Assembly: GCA_903928365.1 (NCBI GenBank)
Contig: CAIYQV010000374.1
Location: 1 to 12,956 of the forward strand
DNA from: an uncultured Flavobacteriia bacterium
Lineage (GTDB): Bacteria > Bacteroidota > Bacteroidia > Flavobacteriales_D > Crocinitomicaceae
Direction of reading: 5' to 3'
DNA: 12,956 nucleotides
Part shown: positions 1 to 7,217 of the stretch, piece by piece
How the letters are laid out: each line of letters starts with the position of its first letter
Numbering within the stretch: position 1 is the first letter of the stretch
Program-made: the position numbers and the translations under genes
The notes under the pieces: model-generated
What the model saw: the letters and a program-made list of their open reading frames with translations, nothing else
What the model was told of the DNA's origin: nothing
Databases searched by the model: none

Positions 1-1
1 A

Positions 2-412
2 GAAGAAGCACGTAAACTTCAGAAACGCATCCAGAAAGATCAGTTTGATTTCAACGATTTCTTGGGTCAGTTGCAACAGATCAAGAAAATGGGGAACGTC
101 AAAGACCTCATGGGAATGATCCCCGGAATGGGCAAGGCGATGAAAGACGTCGATATTGAGGACGATGCATTCAAGCACATAGAGGCCATTATTTTGTCAA
201 TGACTCCTCAGGAACGATCAAACCCGGGTATTATCAACGGACAGCGTAAAAACCGCATAGCCAAAGGAAGCGGAACCAACCTTCAGGAAGTGAATAAGCT
301 GATGAAGCAGTTTGAGGATACGAAGAAAATGATGAAACTCATGAGTAATCCGAAGAACATGATGAGCATGATGAAGCAAATGAAGGGAATGGGAGGGATG
401 CCCGGAATGTAA
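2..412 (+). CDS. ffh: Signal recognition particle protein Ffh, C-terminal part (5' end outside window)
   Basis: Ffh is the GTPase and signal-sequence-binding subunit of the signal recognition particle. With 4.5S RNA it delivers nascent membrane proteins to FtsY and SecYEG. Only the last 136 codons are present, and the reading frame is open from base 2, so the gene begins upstream of the window. What is visible is the methionine-rich M domain: the IPGMGK segment, the RNA-binding RKNRIAKGSGT segment (about 63-73 residues before the end), then QEVNKLMKQFEDTKKMMK and a tail very rich in Met and Gly (MMSMMKQMKGMGGMPGM). These are family hallmarks: Met side chains line the signal-peptide groove. 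A TTG at 62 is an internal codon and not a start. The TAA stop at 410-412 directly abuts the stop of the convergent gene at 413. Confidence 0.96.
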   Translation, partial: EEARKLQKRIQKDQFDFNDFLGQLQQIKKMGNVKDLMGMIPGMGKAMKDVDIEDDAFKHIEAIILSMTPQERSNPGIINGQRKNRIAKGSGTNLQEVNKLMKQFEDTKKMMKLMSNPKNMMSMMKQMKGMGGMPGM

Positions 413-763
413 TTACACCGCCTCTTGCTCAAAGATCCGTTTCAGTAACATCATCATACTTTTCTCCAGAATATCGGGTTGTTTGTCTGCCATTTGAACG
501 GCTATCATTTCATTCAATAATTTCTTGACATCGGCTTTCGTTAGTTTGAAAGCGTGAAGGTGCACAATGATCTTTTCGATCTGTCTATAATCGTTATCCA
601 GGTTGAATTCGCGCTGTATCCGTTTGTATTGTTCTGGCTCACACCTTGAAAGAATGGCTTCTTTTTCTTCTTCTGTTTCCAGAAAATCGGCATGAGCAGC
701 ATATAAGAGCAAGTAAGTTCGGAACTCCTCTAGCGTCCAGTGTGGTTTCAGTTCTCCTTTCAT
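413..763 (-). CDS. Small helical protein of unknown function
   Basis: I do not recognise this 116-residue protein with certainty. It has no signal peptide or membrane segment, so it is probably cytosolic. It is rich in charged residues and reads as a chain of amphipathic helices, with an N-terminal HWTLEEFRTYLLLYAAHADF segment, an acidic TEEEKEAI turn, DNDYRQIEKIIVHL in the middle, and KLTKADVKKLLNEM followed by a Met-rich helix near the end. The pattern of a small all-helical domain with an acidic loop between helices faintly recalls TerB-like proteins, but no diagnostic metal-binding motif is clear, so I leave the function open. The ATG at 763 is the natural start. It lies 52 bases downstream of the lpxH stop and is the last gene of the nine-gene minus-strand run. 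Its own stop touches the ffh stop with no spacer. Confidence 0.8.
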   Translation of the reverse strand: MKGELKPHWTLEEFRTYLLLYAAHADFLETEEEKEAILSRCEPEQYKRIQREFNLDNDYRQIEKIIVHLHAFKLTKADVKKLLNEMIAVQMADKQPDILEKSMMMLLKRIFEQEAV

Positions 764-815
764 GGGATCAATTTCGTTGAAAGGTACGAATGGAAAGAAC
801 CTGAAAAAATGAGAT

Positions 816-1601
816 TTATTCCTTGAAAAGAAAGGGTTTTGCTTCGTTTCCGTCCCATGACTGAAGTGAAGTTACTTCCGGACCAATTTCAAGAAAAGTG
901 TTATAATTGAGCCAGTCGCCTAAATTGATGTAGTGGGAATTAGTCCCAACTGGCATATCTATTGGCAAATGGCGATGTCCAAAAATGAATAGATCAATTT
1001 GTTTTTGAGCAAGTTGCTCTTCGCAGAACAGGTACAACCACTCGTTTTCTTTTCCGTGGAATTTTTCATCCTTCATTCCTGTCGCTGCACGACTCGTCTT
1101 GGAGGACTTATTTGCGAGCCAGATTCCGAAGTTTGGATGCAGACGTGCAAAAGCCCATTGGGAAATAGGATTTCGAAAAACTTTCTTGAGAAATTTATAA
1201 CCATGATCACCGGGACCTAAACCGTCTCCATGTCCAATAAATACCTTTTTACCGAAAAATTCTCGTTGAATCGGATCGCGGTAGAGTTTTACCCCCAGTT
1301 CTTTCGGCAGGTAATCGAAGATCCACATGTCGTGGTTGCCAGTGAACAAATGCACAGGAATTCCTTTGTCTGTGAGTTCGGCTATTTTACCTTGTAAACG
1401 AACAAATCCTTTAGGGACGGCTTGTTTGTATTCAAACCAGAAATCAAAGACGTCACCTACCAGGAAGATTTCTGAAGCCTTAGGCTCAACAAAGTTCAAC
1501 CAGTTAACGATCTTTTTTTCGCGTTCCAGACTTGTTTCATAGTCGGGTACACCGAGGTGAAAGTCAGAAGCAAAGAATATGTGCTTTTCAGACAAATTCA
1601 A
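816..1601 (-). CDS. lpxH: UDP-2,3-diacylglucosamine diphosphatase (LpxH family)
   Basis: LpxH hydrolyses UDP-2,3-diacylglucosamine to lipid X plus UMP, the fourth committed step of lipid A synthesis, on the cytoplasmic face of the inner membrane. The 261-residue protein shows the full calcineurin-like metallophosphoesterase set: D13-x-H15, G49-D50-x-x-D53, G88-N-H-D91, G123-H-G-D126 and G208-H-R-H211, which supply the dinuclear metal ligands. The length is slightly above that of the enterobacterial enzyme (about 240). The start is TTG at 1601. The frame is closed by the TAA of the upstream thioredoxin gene only two codons earlier, and the next in-frame Met is residue 92 inside the GNHD motif. 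A start at the second TTG (1595) is the only close alternative. No strong ribosome binding site is visible. It shares its operon with lpxK, a later step of the same pathway. Confidence 0.9.
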   Translation of the reverse strand: MNLSEKHIFFASDFHLGVPDYETSLEREKKIVNWLNFVEPKASEIFLVGDVFDFWFEYKQAVPKGFVRLQGKIAELTDKGIPVHLFTGNHDMWIFDYLPKELGVKLYRDPIQREFFGKKVFIGHGDGLGPGDHGYKFLKKVFRNPISQWAFARLHPNFGIWLANKSSKTSRAATGMKDEKFHGKENEWLYLFCEEQLAQKQIDLFIFGHRHLPIDMPVGTNSHYINLGDWLNYNTFLEIGPEVTSLQSWDGNEAKPFLFKE

Positions 1602-1607
1602 CGCAAA

Positions 1608-2717
1608 TTAGAATCCGAAGATCTTTGAAAGTTCCGCTTCGAGTGCCTCTCCGCGCAAGTTGGTTTTAATGATCTTACCCTCTTTGTCGATCAACACGGT
1701 GAAAGGGATGCCTCTTACTTGATAGATCTGAGGGACTTTGCTGGCCCAGTGTCCAAGATCACTTACATGATTCGGCCAGGACAAACCATCTTTTTCAATA
1801 GCGGCTTTCCAAGAAGCACGATCGCGATCAAGGGAAACACTCATCACTGTGAATCCGGCATCTTTGTATTTTTCGTAGGTTTTTACCACGTTCGGATTCT
1901 CTTTACGACAAGGTCCGCACCAGGAGGCCCAGAAATCGATCAAAACTACTTTTCCACGAAGATCCGAAAGTTTCATTTTTGTCACGCCATCCAGCATGAG
2001 TTCTTCAAAATCCGGTGCCTCTTTCCCAGGAGCAAGCAATTCAGCTAGCTCTTTCTGCTTCTTTGCCGTCAGATAACCATTGTACATTTCCTTCACGGTT
2101 GGCGAATCACCGAAACTTCCATTGATTTGGTTGACGAGCGATTCATACGTAGCAAAATCATTTTCTTTATCTACAGCAGAGATGGCAGGCATCAAGGCCG
2201 GAGAATTTTGATTTTTTGCGATGAAGGATTGCAACTGACTCTGATAGGTGTAGAATGACGCCGTCATGGAATTACTGATCTCTTCTTGTCTTGCTGGCTC
2301 TCTCTGCATCAAGGCCATGGCTGAATCACGTTTGAAATTCCAGGCAGACATTACCTTAATGAAATCATTCATGTTCTTGCTCTCATCCGAACCAACGATG
2401 TTGCAAAATGCATAAATGTTCGATCCATCGCCATATATTTTGATGTCAGCTCCATCTCTAAGAATGAGATTCACATGTGAACCACCTACACGCAACACAT
2501 AGTAATCCGGATTTGGTAAGGTGCCTTTCAAAACGAAATCACCTTTTTTGTTCAGTGCGGTTTTGAAGAAATCCTTGTAGTGACTTCCGTAAAATTGAGA
2601 AACGGATACAGAGTCGAGCTTCGTATTGAAGATGTTACCAGAAACGGTTACTTGAATTGGTTTCTGAGCGATCAATGAACCGCAAAACAATAGGGAGTAA
2701 AGAAGAAATAATCTCAT
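1608..2717 (-). CDS. Secreted TlpA-like thiol-disulfide oxidoreductase with DUF4369-like N-terminus (paralogue 1)
   Basis: This is a predicted periplasmic thioredoxin-fold protein of 369 residues. Residues 1-17 form a signal peptide, with probable cleavage after SLIA; C12 does not sit in a convincing lipobox. Residues ~20-105 are beta-rich and resemble the DUF4369 domain common in Bacteroidota thioredoxins. A helical middle region covers ~110-225. A TlpA/AhpC-type thioredoxin domain covers ~230-369, with the redox motif W266-C267-G-P-C270 after LIDFWAS and a cis-proline at P338 (GIPFTVLID). Such proteins reduce or exchange disulfides of envelope substrates, and the partner cannot be read from sequence. 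It lies 17 bases downstream of a clear paralogue, and the thioredoxin halves share long blocks such as VLIDFWASWCGPCR and HVSDL. Its stop is in frame with, and two codons before, the TTG start of lpxH. Confidence 0.9.
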   Translation of the reverse strand: MRLFLLYSLLFCGSLIAQKPIQVTVSGNIFNTKLDSVSVSQFYGSHYKDFFKTALNKKGDFVLKGTLPNPDYYVLRVGGSHVNLILRDGADIKIYGDGSNIYAFCNIVGSDESKNMNDFIKVMSAWNFKRDSAMALMQREPARQEEISNSMTASFYTYQSQLQSFIAKNQNSPALMPAISAVDKENDFATYESLVNQINGSFGDSPTVKEMYNGYLTAKKQKELAELLAPGKEAPDFEELMLDGVTKMKLSDLRGKVVLIDFWASWCGPCRKENPNVVKTYEKYKDAGFTVMSVSLDRDRASWKAAIEKDGLSWPNHVSDLGHWASKVPQIYQVRGIPFTVLIDKEGKIIKTNLRGEALEAELSKIFGF

Positions 2718-2734
2718 TTTAAAGTGTTCTTTAA

Positions 2735-3913
2735 TTAATTCGGCATCAGCTCTTTCAATTTCTGTTCCAAAGATTCACCGCGTAAACCTGTTGCAATGAT
2801 CTTACCCTCCTTGTCGATAAGAACAGTGTGCGGAATGCTGTTGAAACCATAGGATTGAATAAGTGGAGTTTGCCAACCCATCAGGTCGCTTACATGATCC
2901 GGCCAGATGAGTCCATCTGCAGCAATAGCTTGTTTCCAAGCTGCTGGATTATCATCCAATGAAACAGAGAATACGGTGAATCCCTTGTCTTTATACTTTT
3001 TGTACAATTTTACCACATTCGGGCTTTCTCTTCGGCAAGGGCCACACCAGGATGCCCAGAAATCGATCAGTACGATCTTTCCTTTCAAAAAAGACAGTTT
3101 TCGGATTTTTCCATTTGGGTCTTTCAAACTGATCTCCGGTGCCATTGCCGAATTTCCAGAGTTAGATCCGTTTTTAGAAAGCTCATATTCCTGATAAGCA
3201 CTCTGAATCTGGAAAACCTGATTCTCCATGGTAGTTGCCATTGGTGAACCAGCGTATTTCTTTTTGTAAGCTTCAGCCACAGCTTGCAATACATCAAGAT
3301 TCTTTGGGTCCCAGTTCTCAAAACCGGTCGTTGGAGCAGCAGAACTTGATAAAATGATATTGATCGGATTATCCGGATCTTTTTTCATTTGCTGCAGAGC
3401 GAAGTCATCAATGGGTTTGCGAAGTGCGAGATAACGCGTCATCAATTCGTCTTCGGTGAGTTGACCCTGTAAGGCGTTCAGATCCATCTGACCATTTAAA
3501 AAACCGGCATAAAGCGCCATGTATTTATTCATGGGTTGTGTCCATTCTGCACCACTGAAGTTCGGATCAATAGCAAACCCATCGAAGGAAGTGTTCATCT
3601 TCACATGTTCCTTTGGAGAAAGTGTTAAAGGAATTACCTTGTCTTGTGATTCTCCCAAACGGATCTGATAAATACCCATTCCGGGAATATTTCCTTCCAG
3701 TTTGAACGAACCATCGCTACCAACAGTAGTCTCTGCTACTTTGATGGATCCGCTCTGACTCATGGCTTCAAGATACAAAGGAATGTTGCTTGCATTGGAG
3801 ATCTTTCCTTCAACGGAAAAATTCACGTCCAATTTTGTTTCTTCATTCCCTTCGGAGGATCCGCAGGCGCTGAAAAGAGCGACCAGTAAAATGAAACCAA
3901 GTAGTTTTCTCAT
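2735..3913 (-). CDS. TlpA-like thiol-disulfide oxidoreductase lipoprotein with DUF4369-like N-terminus (paralogue 2)
   Basis: Predicted envelope-anchored thioredoxin-fold protein of 392 residues. MRKLLGFILLVALFSAC is a typical lipoprotein signal, with C17 as the lipidated residue, followed by a Ser- and acid-rich linker (GSSEGNEE). A DUF4369-like domain covers ~28-115, a helical region ~120-245 and the thioredoxin domain ~255-392, with C290-G-P-C293 and the cis-Pro segment SIPHTVLID. I chose the ATG at 3913. It begins one base after the gatB TAA and gives a standard signal peptide, with a GAAGGA sequence a few bases upstream. A TTG at 3925 would add four residues inside the end of gatB and is less likely. 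The paralogous gene follows after 17 bases. The two differ in predicted anchoring, one lipidated and one soluble, which suggests different locations in the envelope. Confidence 0.9.
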   Translation of the reverse strand: MRKLLGFILLVALFSACGSSEGNEETKLDVNFSVEGKISNASNIPLYLEAMSQSGSIKVAETTVGSDGSFKLEGNIPGMGIYQIRLGESQDKVIPLTLSPKEHVKMNTSFDGFAIDPNFSGAEWTQPMNKYMALYAGFLNGQMDLNALQGQLTEDELMTRYLALRKPIDDFALQQMKKDPDNPINIILSSSAAPTTGFENWDPKNLDVLQAVAEAYKKKYAGSPMATTMENQVFQIQSAYQEYELSKNGSNSGNSAMAPEISLKDPNGKIRKLSFLKGKIVLIDFWASWCGPCRRESPNVVKLYKKYKDKGFTVFSVSLDDNPAAWKQAIAADGLIWPDHVSDLMGWQTPLIQSYGFNSIPHTVLIDKEGKIIATGLRGESLEQKLKELMPN

Positions 3914-3914
3914 G

Positions 3915-5372
3915 TTATCCTTCAAGGGTTTTACGCATCAGTTCGTTCGCCGCTTTAGGATCGGCCTTTCCTTTGGAAATCTTCATCAATTGCCCCATAA
4001 AGAAACCGGTCAATTGTTTTTCTCCATTTCGGTAACGTTCCACTTCAGCTGGACATTGATCGATCACCTGTTGTATAAATCCGAGCAGCGAATCTTCACT
4101 GGAATCCTGAATCAAGTTCAATGTATCCGCAATAAGAGCAGGTTCTGTATCGGGCGATTTCAGTAATTCTGGAAATAATTTTTGTGAGGCCGCCGAATGA
4201 GATACTTTTCCACTGTCGATCAATTGAATCAATTTGGCCAGAGTTTCAGGTGAAATTGGGAATTCATCGATCTCCACACCAAACTCGTTCAAGTAGGATT
4301 TTACATCTCCCATCAACCAGTTGGCTGCCGTTTTGTAATTGGAGGTTTGGGCGATCAAAGCTTCGTAGTAAAGTGCGATTCCCTTGTTGTCTGTAATGTT
4401 GTAAGCGTCGTAGTCGGAAAGTCCAAGTTGGTTGGTGTATTTTAGGAAAAGTTCACGCGGCAAAGCAGGCATTTCTGCTTTAATAGCAGCGATTTGAGGT
4501 TCATCCACGACAATTGGCTGCAGATCCGGTTCAGGGAAATAACGGTAATCATTGGCTGCTTCCTTCGAACGCATGGAAATCGTTAATCCTTTGAGTGCAT
4601 CGAATGAACGTGTTTCCTGAGTCAGTTCTTCGCCGTTTTCAATGGCAATGATCTGTCTTTCAATTTCGAATTCAATAGCTCGCTGAACGTTTCGAATCGA
4701 GTTCATGTTCTTGACTTCTACTTTGGTTCCAAATTTTTCGGCACCTTTCAAACGCACGGAGATATTGGCATCACACCGAAGGGATCCTTCTTCCATGTTA
4801 CCATCGCAGATATCAAGATAGCGAACCAACTTTCGCACTTCAGTTAAGTAATTGTATGCCTCCTGCGAACTGCGAATATCCGGTTCAGAAACGATCTCCA
4901 GCAAAGGAACACCTGCACGATTAAGGTCGACAAGTGTATCGTAGATATCTACATCGTGGATGCTTTTTCCGGCATCTTCCTCCATATGGATGCGAGTGAT
5001 GTGGATTTCTTTATCCTCACCGTTTTCGGTTTTAATATGGATGCTTCCCCCTGTGCAGATGGGAGTTTTATCCTGAGTGATCTGATATCCTTTTGGTAGA
5101 TCCGGATAAAAATAATTCTTTCGGGCAAAATACTGATCTCTGGCAATGTCGCATCCGCAAGCCAGGCCAAGTCGGATGGCATACTCGATCGTCTTTTTGT
5201 TCATACGAGGCAAGGTACCAGGATGTCCAAGCGTGATCGCACTTACATTGGTGTTCGGTTGTGCACCATATTCATTGATGTCCGATGAATAGGCCTTGGA
5301 GAGAGTAAGCATTTGAGCATGTACCTCAAGACCGATTACCGCTTCGTATTTATCTCTGACCGATTTTTCCAT
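3915..5372 (-). CDS. gatB: Aspartyl/glutamyl-tRNA(Asn/Gln) amidotransferase subunit B
   Basis: GatB is the tRNA-binding and kinase subunit of the GatCAB amidotransferase. It activates the side chain of Glu-tRNA(Gln) or Asp-tRNA(Asn) with ATP, and ammonia from GatA completes the amide. The 485-residue protein is full length. Recognisable are GLEVHAQ (14-20), the block RKNYFYPDLPKGYQ (84-97), HMEEDAGK (129-136), the SEPDIRS and EEGSLRCDANIS segments, DYRYFPEPDL, and a C-terminal helical YqeY-like tRNA-binding domain ending in GQLMKISKGKADP. Presence of the gene implies an indirect route for Gln-tRNA and/or Asn-tRNA. gatA and gatC are not in the window. The ATG at 5372 follows the phosphorylase stop after two bases, and the TAA is one base before the next gene, so the three are probably co-translated from one message. 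Confidence 0.97.
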   Translation of the reverse strand: MEKSVRDKYEAVIGLEVHAQMLTLSKAYSSDINEYGAQPNTNVSAITLGHPGTLPRMNKKTIEYAIRLGLACGCDIARDQYFARKNYFYPDLPKGYQITQDKTPICTGGSIHIKTENGEDKEIHITRIHMEEDAGKSIHDVDIYDTLVDLNRAGVPLLEIVSEPDIRSSQEAYNYLTEVRKLVRYLDICDGNMEEGSLRCDANISVRLKGAEKFGTKVEVKNMNSIRNVQRAIEFEIERQIIAIENGEELTQETRSFDALKGLTISMRSKEAANDYRYFPEPDLQPIVVDEPQIAAIKAEMPALPRELFLKYTNQLGLSDYDAYNITDNKGIALYYEALIAQTSNYKTAANWLMGDVKSYLNEFGVEIDEFPISPETLAKLIQLIDSGKVSHSAASQKLFPELLKSPDTEPALIADTLNLIQDSSEDSLLGFIQQVIDQCPAEVERYRNGEKQLTGFFMGQLMKISKGKADPKAANELMRKTLEG

Positions 5373-5374
5373 AA

Positions 5375-6187
5375 TTAGATTCGAGCGATAAGTTCACGCA
5401 TGATCAGTGTCATTTTTGGCTCCTGACGGTTAGCCACATCAATTACATCCTGCAATGAAACTTTGTGGATTTTCCCCGGTACTCCTAGGTCTGTAATGAT
5501 TGAAATGGCGAAACAAGGAATCTCCATATGACGCGCAACGATCACTTCCGGAACAGTAGACATTCCAACTGCATCTGCACCAATCACACGAACGTATTTG
5601 TATTCTGCAGGTGTTTCCAAAGTAGGACCTGTTAATCCGGCATATGTTCCAACCGAAACTTTAATGTTGTTTTCAGCAGCAATCTTTTGAGCAAGTCCGA
5701 TCATTTCCGGATCGTATGGTTCACTCATGTCAGGGAAACGCGGTCCAAGTTCGTCAAAATTCTTCCCGATCAGTGGGTGCGCTGGAAAAAGGTTAATATG
5801 ATCGTTCTGGATCATGATTTCACCGACTTCAAAATCTGGATTGACACCACCTGAAGCATTGGAAACAAATAAACGCTGAATTCCAAGTAATTTCATCACT
5901 CGAACAGGGAACGTTACTTGTTGCATGTTGTAGCCTTCGTAATAATGAAAGCGTCCTTGCATGGCCACTACTTTCTTGCCACCAAGTTCACCGAATATCA
6001 GTTTGCCAGAGTGACTTTCTACCGTTGAAACCGGAAAGTTTGGGATATCCTGATAGGGAATCTCATCGATTACGTTTATTTCCTTTACCAGTCCGCCCAA
6101 ACCGGTTCCTAAAATGATTCCAATGGTAGGTTCAACGGATGTTCTGCTTTTGATGAACTCAACGGATTGTTTAAATTGTGTCAACAT
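5375..6187 (-). CDS. punA: Purine-nucleoside phosphorylase, trimeric (PNP/MTAP) family
   Basis: It cleaves purine (deoxy)nucleosides with phosphate to free base and (deoxy)ribose-1-phosphate, for purine salvage. The 270-residue protein contains the phosphate-loop GTGLGG (27-32), R79-F-H81-Y-Y-E-G-Y, SNASGGVN (109-116), GPTLE191TPAE, and AVGM209STVPEVIVARH. E191 corresponds to human PNP Glu201. The residue aligned with human Asn243 is Asp233 (in IITDLG), as in methylthioadenosine phosphorylase, so substrate preference is uncertain. I chose the ATG at 6187, because MLTQFKQSVEFIKSR fits the normal family N-terminus. An ATG at 6220 would add 11 residues and deepen the overlap with lpxK from 17 to 50 bases. 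The stop is two bases before gatB. Overlap with lpxK suggests translational coupling. Confidence 0.93.
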   Translation of the reverse strand: MLTQFKQSVEFIKSRTSVEPTIGIILGTGLGGLVKEINVIDEIPYQDIPNFPVSTVESHSGKLIFGELGGKKVVAMQGRFHYYEGYNMQQVTFPVRVMKLLGIQRLFVSNASGGVNPDFEVGEIMIQNDHINLFPAHPLIGKNFDELGPRFPDMSEPYDPEMIGLAQKIAAENNIKVSVGTYAGLTGPTLETPAEYKYVRVIGADAVGMSTVPEVIVARHMEIPCFAISIITDLGVPGKIHKVSLQDVIDVANRQEPKMTLIMRELIARI

Positions 6188-7199
6188 ATGTACGTATCGT
6201 TTTAAAAAATTCTGTTTCATTGCTCACTCTGACGGAGATCGGAAGGTAATACCATGGGTATTCGTTTAGCTTCCAATCGGCAATACGATCTCGCAATCGC
6301 ATGTAGTCCTTTTCCGTCGTCAGGATCGCACTTTTTTCAGGTGCAAAAGTATCAAATTTTTGGTGAATCTTTTGAATGTCAGACTGTGTGAATTCGTGGT
6401 GATCACCAAATGGATACAAAGTGATTTCTGCTTGTTTCGAAAGATGCTTGCTCAAAGGCTCGGGATCTGCGATTCCGGTGACTAATAGTATCTTATCAAA
6501 TGTGTCTTTTACTTTGCCAAATGAGACAGGTTCTCCGTAGGCTATTTCAGAGAAATAGATCCTTTTTTCATCGAAATGCAATTCTTTCGACCATTGTTTT
6601 GACTGCTCTGCATCTGCGTCTGAATCTGGACATTTCGTTACAACAACCAAATTGGCACGATTTCGTCCTGATCTCAGTTCACGAAGATTACCTGCTGGAA
6701 GCATGATGTCCTTACTGAAAGGTTTGTTGAATTGTGTAAGCAGGACATTGAATCCGGCTTTCACTGCTCGATGCTGAAACGCATCATCCAGTAGGATCAG
6801 ATCGATCTCAGGATTCATGTTCAGTAATTTCTGGACCCCTTCTTTGCGACGTTCGCACACGGCAACGATCACTTTTTCATCAAACGCGACTGCATAGGAG
6901 AGGGGTTCGTCTCCTACATCTGAGGCATGACAACTACGCGTTACTATTCGGAATCCTGTGGTTCGTCTGCCGTAGCCTCGACTGAGGATTGCCACCTTTC
7001 TGTAGGTTGAAAAGTAGTCTGCGAGGTATGCAACATGCGGTGTTTTCCCTGTTCCTCCGGTACTTAGATTACCAACGCAAATGGATTTAACAGGAATTTC
7101 CCAGGAACTAAAAATTCCTATGTCGAAACACACATTCCGAAGGAAAGTGATTGCGCCATAAAACATGGAAAAAGGGTAAAGCAGTTTGCGAAACGGCAT
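6171..7199 (-). CDS. lpxK: Tetraacyldisaccharide 4'-kinase
   Basis: LpxK phosphorylates the 4' position of tetraacyldisaccharide-1-phosphate with ATP to give lipid IVA, at the cytoplasmic face of the inner membrane. The 342-residue protein has a hydrophobic N-terminal helix (~10-20) that would associate with the membrane and the Walker A motif G43-N-L-S-T-G-G-T-G-K52-T-P. It also has LSRGYGRR (72-79), GDEP (96-99), the Walker B-like LLDDAFQHR (136-144, Asp138/Asp139) and LPAGNLREL (167-175), all typical of the family. The length is close to the usual ~330-350. Its ATG lies 18 bases after the DUF4956 gene and 7 bases after an exact TAnnTTTG element, so it may have its own promoter inside the larger run. 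The 3' end overlaps the start of the phosphorylase gene. Confidence 0.97.
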   Translation of the reverse strand: MPFRKLLYPFSMFYGAITFLRNVCFDIGIFSSWEIPVKSICVGNLSTGGTGKTPHVAYLADYFSTYRKVAILSRGYGRRTTGFRIVTRSCHASDVGDEPLSYAVAFDEKVIVAVCERRKEGVQKLLNMNPEIDLILLDDAFQHRAVKAGFNVLLTQFNKPFSKDIMLPAGNLRELRSGRNRANLVVVTKCPDSDADAEQSKQWSKELHFDEKRIYFSEIAYGEPVSFGKVKDTFDKILLVTGIADPEPLSKHLSKQAEITLYPFGDHHEFTQSDIQKIHQKFDTFAPEKSAILTTEKDYMRLRDRIADWKLNEYPWYYLPISVRVSNETEFFKTIRTYVDTI

Positions 7200-7206
7200 C
7201 TTACCC

Positions 7207-7214
7207 CAAAGATA
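7207..7214 (-). promoter_or_regulatory. Candidate internal promoter -7 element for lpxK
   Basis: On the minus strand this reads TATCTTTG, an exact match to the Bacteroidota -7 consensus TAnnTTTG. It sits in the only gap between the DUF4956 gene and lpxK, 7 bases upstream of the lpxK ATG, so a transcript would have almost no leader. No clear TTG-type -33 element is seen at the usual distance, which lowers confidence. Confidence 0.35.
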
Positions 7215-7217
7215 GGT

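Noticed and set aside
3762..4166. 134-codon plus-strand frame across the thioredoxin/gatB junction
   Set aside because: It lies antisense to two well-supported genes and its translation shows no recognisable motif.
6188..6220. Upstream start for the purine nucleoside phosphorylase at 6220
   Set aside because: The added residues are not part of the family N-terminus and come from deep inside the lpxK coding end.
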